A stretch of 64,000 nucleotides of DNA from CAYQQU01 sp964419545 (lineage in GTDB: Bacteria > Bacteroidota > Bacteroidia > Chitinophagales > Saprospiraceae), in contig CAYQQU010000005.1 of the NCBI GenBank assembly GCA_964419545.1, positions 90,917-154,916 of the forward strand, in the 5' to 3' direction. Position numbers and translations under genes: made by a program. The notes beneath the pieces are model-generated. The model ran no database searches and was not told the DNA's origin. It saw only the letters and a program-made list of their open reading frames with translations. Positions 45,173-51,888 of this stretch are shown piece by piece (position 1 is the stretch's first letter; every line of letters begins with the position of its first letter).

Positions 45173-45202
45173 TGTAAAATCAAAAAGGAATAATTACATT
45201 TG
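45173..45202 (+). promoter_or_regulatory. Bacteroidota-type promoter for arginine decarboxylase
   Basis: TACATTTG at 45195-45202 fits the -7 consensus TAnnTTTG, and a TTG lies about 22 bases before it as a possible -33 element. The transcript would start near 45209, leaving about 90 bases of leader before the chosen GTG start. Confidence 0.55.
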
Positions 45203-45299
45203 CATCGCTTTCGGCGGGAGAAATCAAAAGAAACCTTTCGCCAGTAAATTGCTGGTTATTAACTTTTTACCGGTCAACAAACAACAAGAGAAACGGCAA

Positions 45300-46697
45300 G
45301 TGACGAATCGATATTTCGATCTCATCGATCAAACCTTCTATTTCCCGCAGGAAGGCTTCGACATTGAAGACGGTTACCTGGTCTTCAACGGCGTTCCCCT
45401 CATTTATCTGATCCGCAAATACGGCACTCCGCTGAAACTGACTTACCTGCCCCGCATCGGCACCCAGATCAAACGGGCGCGCAACCTGTTCACACGGGCG
45501 ATGAAGTCGATCGGTTACCGGGGTAACTACTACTATTGCTATTGTACTAAATGCAGCCACTTTAGTTATGTCATCAATGAAATATTGCGCTACGACGTCC
45601 ACCTGGAAACCTCTTCCGCTTTCGACATCGACCTGATCCGGCGCCTCCATCAGCAGGGCCGCATCGAAAAGGATATCATCGTCGTTTGCAACGGTTTCAA
45701 GACCGAACGCTACCTCGCCGGCATCGCAGCCCTCATCAATGAAGGCTTTGAGAACGTCATCCCCGTGCTGGACAACCTCTACGAGCTCGACTATTACGAA
45801 CAGCACGTGGAGGGCGAATGCAAAGTCGGCATCCGCATCGCCACCGAAGAAGAACCCAACTTCGAGTTCTATACCTCCCGCCTGGGCATCCGCCATACCG
45901 AAGTCGTCGATTATTTCAAAGAACGGCTCAAGGACAACCCCAAGTTCAAGCTGAAGATGCTGCACTTCTTCGTCGATACCGGCATCAAAGACAGCCTCTA
46001 CTATTGGGGCGAGCTCAAAAAAGCCATCCGCCTGTACTGCGAGATCAAGCGGCTGTCGCCCGACCTGAAAGCCATCAACATCGGCGGCGGTATGCCGATC
46101 CGGAATTCGCTGGGTTTCGAGTTCGACTACAAATACATGGTGAAGGAAATCGTCAGCCTCATCAGCGACGCCTGCGACGAAGAAGGGGTTCCGGAACCGG
46201 ATATCTTCACCGAGTTCGGGAAATACACCGTAGGCGAAAGCGGCGCCACCATCTTTTCCGTTCTCGCCCAGAAGAAACAGAACGACGCCGAGGTCTGGTA
46301 CATGGTCGACAATTCCCTGATGACCACCCTGCCCGACGCCTGGGGCATCGGCGAGCGCTTTATCCTCCTGCCGATCAATAAATGGTACAACGAATACCGG
46401 CGCGTCAATATCGGCGGGCTTACCTGCGACAATTCCGACTACTACAATTCCGAAGTACACGAAAGCCAGGTTTACCTGCCGGCTTTTCCGGTAGCCGATG
46501 AAGAACCCCTGTACCTCGGTTTTTTCCATACCGGCGCTTATCAGGACGCGCTGGCCGGCTACGGCGGCATCAAACACTGCCTGATCCCTTCGCCCCGGCA
46601 CGTCATCATTTACAAGGACGGGCAGGGCAACCTCGTCGACCAACTTTACCAGCAGGAACAAAGCGCCGAAGAAATGCTTAAAATCCTGGGCTATTAA
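45300..46697 (+). CDS. speA: Biosynthetic arginine decarboxylase (Bacteroidota type)
   Basis: A PLP-dependent fold III enzyme converting arginine to agmatine for polyamine synthesis. The 465-residue form is much shorter than E. coli SpeA but normal for Bacteroidota. The PLP lysine is in YYYCYCTKCSHFSYV, the phosphate loop in INIGGGMPIRN, and the catalytic Cys-Asp in LTCDNSDYYNSEVH; VDNSLMTTLPDAWGIGERF is also typical. No ATG occurs at the N terminus. GTG 45300 gives MTNRYFDLIDQTFYFPQEGF, matching the family start; an in-frame TTG at 45249 is less likely. No agmatine-processing genes lie beside it. Confidence 0.9.
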   Translation: MTNRYFDLIDQTFYFPQEGFDIEDGYLVFNGVPLIYLIRKYGTPLKLTYLPRIGTQIKRARNLFTRAMKSIGYRGNYYYCYCTKCSHFSYVINEILRYDVHLETSSAFDIDLIRRLHQQGRIEKDIIVVCNGFKTERYLAGIAALINEGFENVIPVLDNLYELDYYEQHVEGECKVGIRIATEEEPNFEFYTSRLGIRHTEVVDYFKERLKDNPKFKLKMLHFFVDTGIKDSLYYWGELKKAIRLYCEIKRLSPDLKAINIGGGMPIRNSLGFEFDYKYMVKEIVSLISDACDEEGVPEPDIFTEFGKYTVGESGATIFSVLAQKKQNDAEVWYMVDNSLMTTLPDAWGIGERFILLPINKWYNEYRRVNIGGLTCDNSDYYNSEVHESQVYLPAFPVADEEPLYLGFFHTGAYQDALAGYGGIKHCLIPSPRHVIIYKDGQGNLVDQLYQQEQSAEEMLKILGY

Positions 46698-46723
46698 TTA
46701 GCATGGTTGCTCACAAAATTTGC

Positions 46724-46755
46724 TATTTTTGAGCTGAACCCGCTACGGGTTCAGC
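46724..46755 (+). promoter_or_regulatory. Promoter motif plus 5'-leader hairpin
   Basis: TATTTTTG (46724-46731) fits TAnnTTTG. It is followed at once by a 10-bp perfect hairpin (GCTGAACCCG-CTA-CGGGTTCAGC, 46733-46755) that would form the extreme 5' end of the transcript of the gene at 46771. There is no T-run, so it may stabilise the mRNA rather than terminate. Confidence 0.5.
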
Positions 46756-46770
46756 AGCAATCATCGCCTT

Positions 46771-47325
46771 ATGTCCATCATCGACCGCATCAGAAAATTC
46801 ATTTTTCCCGGCCCCCTATCGGAAGACACGCCCGGCGAGATCCACCCTATTGAACAGAAGCCCTTTAAACAGTATACCTCCGTTATGATCAACACCATCA
46901 CCCTTTCCTCGGAAATGGACATCCTCTTCCTCGTCGACAACGGAAGAGCCATCGACTTTCCACTGGACAACAAGAACGGCGTCCTGGTCGGCACCCTCAG
47001 AGGTCAGATCACAGTCGCCACCGCTTTCGAACTGCCCAAAGAGCCCTCCGGCAACGACCCGGAAGGCCCTAAAAAACTGGTGCTGCCGATTCCGCGCTTC
47101 CAGTGGACCTTCACCTACAACAAGCCCTCCCGATCCTTCATTACCGTCGGCGCTACGGACGTCAACTTCGGCGCTGTACCGCCCAATCCCGATAACAAGA
47201 TCGGCCGCGGAGAAATTGAAGTACAGGGCCACCTTTTTGATATCTCCGATAAGGTCCTGCACATCCGGCGCGTAGGCGAGCAACTGGAGTTCTTGCTGCT
47301 GGAAGATGACGAACATAAGAAGTAG
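46771..47325 (+). CDS. Conserved-looking cytosolic protein of unknown function
   Basis: 184 residues, no signal peptide or membrane segment. It appears to be mainly beta: YTSVMINTITLSSEMDILFL, GVLVGTLRGQITVATAFELP, RFQWTFTYNKPSRSFITV, KVLHIRRVGEQLEFLLLE. No family recognised. It has its own promoter motif and leader hairpin and no operon partner: the next gene converges on it across a family E satellite. Confidence 0.65.
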   Translation: MSIIDRIRKFIFPGPLSEDTPGEIHPIEQKPFKQYTSVMINTITLSSEMDILFLVDNGRAIDFPLDNKNGVLVGTLRGQITVATAFELPKEPSGNDPEGPKKLVLPIPRFQWTFTYNKPSRSFITVGATDVNFGAVPPNPDNKIGRGEIEVQGHLFDISDKVLHIRRVGEQLEFLLLEDDEHKK

Positions 47326-47350
47326 GGGTTGGTTTTTGGCCCGTCTGCTT

Positions 47351-47478
47351 CTCATCCGGGTAAATCTTTGGCGGCTTAAACTTAAGAAGCACTCCCCGGC
47401 AAAGACTTCAGCTCCGTCGCTAAAACCGGCGGAGCCCTAAACCTCAACCTCAGCCTCAGCCTCAACCTAAACCTACTT
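47351..47478. repeat. Family E satellite, single diverged copy
   Basis: One unit resembling those at 42824-43101: ATCCGGGTAAATCTTTGG, GGCAAAGACTTCAGCTCC, then ACCGGCGGAGCCCT and a tail of AACCTC/AGCCTC/AACCTA hexamers. The tail includes CTA at 47473-47475, the TAG stop of the minus-strand gene. Confidence 0.75.
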
Positions 47479-48984
47479 AGCCGCCGGCGCGCGCCGTTGC
47501 ACCATCTTGAGTATGGCGGCCCGCTCCAGGCGGCTGTCCACCCACCATTTCAGCAGCTCGTTCAAGCCGAGCGGGACCTTTACCGCCGGGTCGTCCTGGA
47601 TGGTAATGAGGTAATCCTGGAATTGCTGCATCCACACTTCGCTTTCGCGTACGGGAGCGTTGACCAGCCGGCGCAGGAATTCAATGACCCGGTAGGAGAA
47701 CTCCTCCTGCCGGCGGTCGGCGCGCTGCGAAAAAAAGCGGTACACCGATCGCAGCGCGCTGTCGATCTCTTCGGGCGAGCCGACCTCGAAAACCGCAATG
47801 AGGTAGAGCAGGTGGGCGCCGGCCTGGATATCCTGCCGGAAGTTGGTTTTCACGCCCTTGGTGATGCGGCGGCACCACTCGATACAGGTAGCGAAATCCT
47901 CCTTGATGAACAGCAGCACCGCCGTGTTAAAGAGGATGACCATGCGGGTGCCCATGTTGATGTTGAAGGTCTTCAGGCCGTGCTGTATCTTTTCCAAAAG
48001 CAGATTGACGCCTTCCATATTGCCCGTATTGATGTGGTACATCAGGCGGTAGATGGTGGCGCTCTGGAAAACCACGGCCTGGTCGTGCACGTTGGTGACC
48101 TCTTCCTTTTCCAGCAGAGCCACCAGGTCGGGGATGTACTGGTACTTTCCGGTGAGGGCGTAGACGTTGAGCAGGTTGGCGATGTCCTCCACGTACCGAT
48201 AGAATTCCTCCTGCCGGAACTTGGGGCTGTTTTCCTGCCACCAATCCACCACCAGCGTATAGTACTCGAGCATTTTGGCGTGGTCGCCCATCAGTTGGGC
48301 GTACAAGGCGTTGCACTGGTAGTAGAGGCGACGGGCGTAAGGCGCGGCAGGCGGGTGCTCCCCATTGAGCAAGCCGCTGGGTATCTGCCCGGCGATGCGC
48401 TGGCGGCGCTCTTCCTCGCTCAGGTGCGGATTGCGCTTGATCTCGATGAATAGTTTATATCCCGAATCCAGGTAGCGAAATTCGTCGACCAGTTTGTTCA
48501 GGATCTCTTCCTTTTCATCGATGAGTTGGTAGAGGGCCGCGTCGTAGTCCTGACGGGTTTTAAGCACGAGGGTGCGTTCCTCCCGGTTGAGTTCCAGCAG
48601 GGCCATCTGATCGTCCAGCTCGGCGGCCAGCTCTTTGGCTTCGTTGAGCCGCCCGTCGGCCTGAGCGTAGAGGCCCCTTTCGTAGAGGTATTTGAAATCG
48701 AGGATCAATTCCTTGATCCGCGCGGCAAAAGAGCGCACGCTGCGGTAGTCGCGCATGCTGCGCAGGATGGCTTCGTAAAGATAGCCCTTGTCGGAAGCCA
48801 GGTTCTTCGGAAACTTTTTCTTCAGCTTGCCCTCGTCGTACGCCTCCATCGCGTTGATGGCCTGGAACAACTCCAGGTATTTACTCCCCTTGCGGCCGCC
48901 CTTCTGTGCGTCGAGGGTGAAATACCGCTTTTCCGACTTGGACATCGCCTTGATCAGAAAAAATAAATCCTCTTTACTCTTCAT
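47473..48984 (-). CDS. Large helical-repeat (TPR-like) protein of unknown function
   Basis: 503 residues, almost entirely predicted alpha helix, with no signal peptide or membrane span, so cytosolic. The N terminus (MKSKEDLFFLIKAMSKSEKRYFTL) is basic. Helix pairs such as LLELNREERTLVLKTRQDYD, PYARRLYYQCNALYAQLMGD and ALTGKYQYIPDLVALLEKEE look like degenerate TPR or TPR-like solenoid repeats. It probably acts as a protein-protein scaffold. No catalytic motif. It lies at the edge of the CHAT/sigma region but is on the opposite strand across a 1.2 kb gap, so a link is speculative. Confidence 0.65.
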   Translation of the reverse strand: MKSKEDLFFLIKAMSKSEKRYFTLDAQKGGRKGSKYLELFQAINAMEAYDEGKLKKKFPKNLASDKGYLYEAILRSMRDYRSVRSFAARIKELILDFKYLYERGLYAQADGRLNEAKELAAELDDQMALLELNREERTLVLKTRQDYDAALYQLIDEKEEILNKLVDEFRYLDSGYKLFIEIKRNPHLSEEERRQRIAGQIPSGLLNGEHPPAAPYARRLYYQCNALYAQLMGDHAKMLEYYTLVVDWWQENSPKFRQEEFYRYVEDIANLLNVYALTGKYQYIPDLVALLEKEEVTNVHDQAVVFQSATIYRLMYHINTGNMEGVNLLLEKIQHGLKTFNINMGTRMVILFNTAVLLFIKEDFATCIEWCRRITKGVKTNFRQDIQAGAHLLYLIAVFEVGSPEEIDSALRSVYRFFSQRADRRQEEFSYRVIEFLRRLVNAPVRESEVWMQQFQDYLITIQDDPAVKVPLGLNELLKWWVDSRLERAAILKMVQRRAPAAK

Positions 48985-49433
48985 AGATTAACGGGTCGTG
49001 AATGCTCATTTCCGGCCAATCCGGAACGGCCAGGTTTGTCGTCGCTTTCCTGTTTTGTCGCCAATTCAATAACAAACCGGCAACCGGCATAGTTTCAGCC
49101 GAAAGCGGCGCAATGAAATTAGAAAACGGTAAAAACCAGGCGCCTCAGGAATATTTTCGAGAAAATTTATGGAAAAATAAAAAAAATTTCGGGGCTTAGG
49201 AATCTCAACTATTTCGGCTTGGAATTCGAGCGGGATGCTTACCCTTTTGTAGAAAAAAAAGCAAACTTTTTTTAATTCAAAAAATTGATAACCAATTAAT
49301 TAAAAATTAAAAACAATACAATTCCGTTTATTGTCGCCTTCCGGAAAAAAGGGTAAAAACCCGGCTTAGAAATCTCAACTAGGGGGAAGTGGTGGTTTTC
49401 CCCCTCCTGGGAATGCCCCTACATTTGTTATCG

Positions 49434-49523
49434 TAATCAACGGGTTACTGACAAAACATCCGGAGAAAAGAATTCACTAGCTGATTCCACGACATCCCCC
49501 ATTACCTTCTCCGGATTTTTTTT
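49434..49523 (+). ncRNA. Candidate small RNA with own promoter and terminator
   Basis: TACATTTG at 49420-49427 fits the Bacteroidota -7 element. About 90 bases later a 10-bp perfect stem (ATCCGGAGAA at 49458-49467, TTCTCCGGAT at 49507-49516) closes a 39-nt loop and runs into eight T. There is no open frame of note between them. Prediction rests only on this promoter-terminator pair. Confidence 0.4.
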
Positions 49524-49599
49524 GAAATAAGTGATCTAAGTAATATCTGGTTTATTTCTCAATCTATCTGTCCTTAATTGCAAGACTCACTTGGCTATG

Positions 49600-49640
49600 T
49601 TGGGCAGTAGTATCTAGGGCACTACTGTCCCAACTTTTTT
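49600..49640 (+). terminator. Rho-independent terminator in the gene-free region
   Basis: TTGGG-c-AGTAGT pairs with ACTACT-gt-CCCAA around a 9-base loop, followed by CTTTTTT. It has no gene in front of it on the plus strand for over 600 bases. Confidence 0.6.
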
Positions 49641-49894
49641 CCCGCTCCGGGCGGATGGATAGAATGAACCGAAATCGATCATAGAACGGGTATAGGTTGC
49701 TTTCATACTATGAAGAAACACTTTGTTCATAGGGCAATTCGGCAGACCCCGCCTCTCTCGGGAGGCGGGGCGTCCTTTCAACCTCGCTCGTTTAAAGAAT
49801 AAAACAATAGGGTGTTTTTCAGAAGGGCGCACCCACAAAGGTGGGTGCTACACAATTTAATTGGAGATAAGTAGATAGTTGCTATTATTCCGGG

Positions 49895-49931
49895 CTGGGT
49901 GGCAGTTGTTGCAACTGCTGCCCAGTTTTTT
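49895..49931 (+). terminator. Strong Rho-independent terminator in the gene-free region
   Basis: A 14-pair stem (CTGGGTGGCAGTTG with CAACTGCTGCCCAG, two wobble pairs) with loop TTG and six T after it. The upstream transcript is unknown. Confidence 0.75.
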
Positions 49932-50161
49932 GGTTTCTTCTGGCGCCCGCTCCAACCGAACGTATAGTCCAATCACAATAAAGTGTAATTTGTTATTAGC
50001 CAATAACCTCGAATTACCGGTGAAAACTTTTTTTCTTCTTTTCGGCTATTTTGCCGTTCTTTAATCTCATCTGACGACCGACCTTGCGACGGATGCTCCG
50101 CGCTGCTCCTGACCGACCAACCGTATATGTCGATAGTACATTGATTAAAAACGTAGCAACT

Positions 50162-51862
50162 ATGGCATCGCTATCCACGCACATCTATTTATCCGGCCAA
50201 CTTCAACGGGTAGTTTCACTGTTTTTTTCCGCCTTTTTCCTGCTCTTCGGCCAATTTGCGCGTGGGCAGGAAATTTTTTATGACGACAGCCTGCCCGACA
50301 GCACCATGGTCGGAGTAGACACCATGCCGGCTTTGGCGCCTTTCATCGCCGACAGCCTGGTGCAACCCTATTACAGTTACCTCTGGATCTTCAGCGACGG
50401 CAACTTCATCAACGGCACGCGCGATTCGGTGGTCAAACACGTCTTTGACGTCCGGCCCGAAGGCGGTGAAGGCTTCGCCAAACTCCTCGCCACCGGCCTG
50501 TACAGCGACGATATCGGCGACCCGCCCCCGCGCGCCGTTCCCGGCAACACCACCGAGGTAAAAGGCCGCACCGCTTCTCCGCTGCCCAAGCGCGCGGTCG
50601 ATTCTTTAAATTTCGTTTACCTGCAAAAAAATCATCCCAATATCGTTCCCGGCGACACCACCGCCTGGATCCTCTCCTACCGCAATAGCTTCGACAACTT
50701 CGGCGGCTTCGACAACCCCCTGAGCGGCTACCTGATCTTTTTCTACAACAGCCCGATCCGGCTCGAAGAGCTCGACGCAAAAGGAAGCAAAAAATCCTAC
50801 GAGGTGGTCCGCGGCGGCGAACCCCAGCGCAACCGCTCCGCCTACTACCAAAAACTGAGCCCCCTCGCCAAGTCCGGCCGCGAAATCTTCGGCAGCTATT
50901 CCCTGCCCGAAGGCCTGGCTGTCGAGGATTACTACTCCAACTACGCCGTATTTCGCTACGACACCCTCGCTTTCGGCGAAGAACGCCACCTCATCTTCGA
51001 GATCGCCAACGATACGGCGCTCCTTGACAAAGTGCCCGAAAAGACGCGCGGCAACATCGACTTCCTCGCGGTGATGACCACCATCAACGACGGCGTCGAC
51101 TTCGCCATCGACGATCCGGAAAAACTCGAGATCATCAGCAAGGCCGGGCTTTTTCAGTTTCTGGAAAACAGCCCCAACCTCACCGATATCCTCCTCGGCA
51201 ATACCATCCTCGACGTGCGGGAAACCAGCGCTACCCTCTCGCGCGCCTACGACCCCAACGCTCTGACCGCCTGGGCCTGCGCCTGCCCGCCGGAAAGCGA
51301 AGGCGAAGACCAGCTGGTGTGCCGCATCGATTTCATGAACGAAGGCGGCGCCCCGACCTCCGACATCTACCTGACCTTCTTTATACCGCCGGGCCTCAAC
51401 CCAAACAGCATCCCGGAACAACCGCTCGACATCCGCCCTACCCCACCCGACGAAAAGCTCCTGGCCGAGCGCGTCAACGTCATCGAACGCAATGACGAAC
51501 GCATCGTCTGGCACCTCGAGGGTTTCCGGCTGGAGACGACCAAAGACCTGGGCGTCGGCCATCCAGGCGCCACGGGCCACCTGACCTTTACGGCCCTGAC
51601 GCGCCCCGGAACGACCGCCGCCGACCTGCCGCCGCTGCGCGCCGCCATCGTCTTCGACGAGGCCAGCCCCGTATACACCCTTCCCGTGGAACCGGTACTG
51701 CTGAGCTATGAGAACCAAAGCGAGGCCGGGGAAACCCTGCAATGCGAAGCCTGCGTCATGCCCGCACAAGCTGCCGCGGGCAACGGCTTCCCCTGGTGGC
51801 TGATCCTGCTGCTGGCCTTGCTCCTCATACTGATCCTCTGGCTGTTCCTCAGAAACCGCTGA
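50162..51862 (+). CDS. Exported, C-terminally membrane-anchored protein of unknown function
   Basis: 566 residues. Signal peptide near the N terminus (VVSLFFSAFFLLFGQFARGQ), a beta-rich ectodomain, and a single C-terminal transmembrane helix (WWLILLLALLLILILWLFL) ending in RNR, which predicts an ectodomain in the periplasm held in the inner membrane. Residues about 370-540 look like an Ig-like/DUF11-type conserved repeat (SRAYDPNALTAWACACPP, RIDFMNEGGAPTSDIYLTFFIPPG). No enzyme motif. The frame is open 26 codons further upstream, but ATG 50162 starts the signal peptide. The TPR-CHAT gene follows 26 bases later, so the two form an operon. Confidence 0.75.
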   Translation: MASLSTHIYLSGQLQRVVSLFFSAFFLLFGQFARGQEIFYDDSLPDSTMVGVDTMPALAPFIADSLVQPYYSYLWIFSDGNFINGTRDSVVKHVFDVRPEGGEGFAKLLATGLYSDDIGDPPPRAVPGNTTEVKGRTASPLPKRAVDSLNFVYLQKNHPNIVPGDTTAWILSYRNSFDNFGGFDNPLSGYLIFFYNSPIRLEELDAKGSKKSYEVVRGGEPQRNRSAYYQKLSPLAKSGREIFGSYSLPEGLAVEDYYSNYAVFRYDTLAFGEERHLIFEIANDTALLDKVPEKTRGNIDFLAVMTTINDGVDFAIDDPEKLEIISKAGLFQFLENSPNLTDILLGNTILDVRETSATLSRAYDPNALTAWACACPPESEGEDQLVCRIDFMNEGGAPTSDIYLTFFIPPGLNPNSIPEQPLDIRPTPPDEKLLAERVNVIERNDERIVWHLEGFRLETTKDLGVGHPGATGHLTFTALTRPGTTAADLPPLRAAIVFDEASPVYTLPVEPVLLSYENQSEAGETLQCEACVMPAQAAAGNGFPWWLILLLALLLILILWLFLRNR

Positions 51863-51888
51863 TCTGATTCCCCAAAACCTGTTCTCTC

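Larger units (their letters stand above)
48985..50161. other. 1.2 kb gene-free region with serial hairpins
   Basis: No frame here has protein-like composition. The left half (49000-49400) is very AT-rich and contains TTAGGAATCTCAACTA (about 49197) and TTAGAAATCTCAACTA (about 49366) as direct repeats. The right half has plus-strand hairpins at 49458-49516 (T-run), 49600-49633 (T-run), 49708-49732, 49747-49770 (CCCCGCCTC/GAGGCGGGG), 49829-49848 (GCACCCAC/GTGGGTGC) and 49895-49925 (T-run). So many terminators in a row suggest several short transcripts. The promoter of the gene at 50162 must lie after 49931. Confidence 0.6.

Noticed and set aside
45267..46661. 464-codon minus-strand frame opposite arginine decarboxylase
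   Set aside because: Mirror of the decarboxylase frame; the plus-strand protein has all catalytic motifs.
49002..49199. 65-codon plus-strand frame in the gene-free region
   Set aside because: Composition changes along its length, no recognisable start signal, and it ends in AT-rich non-coding sequence.
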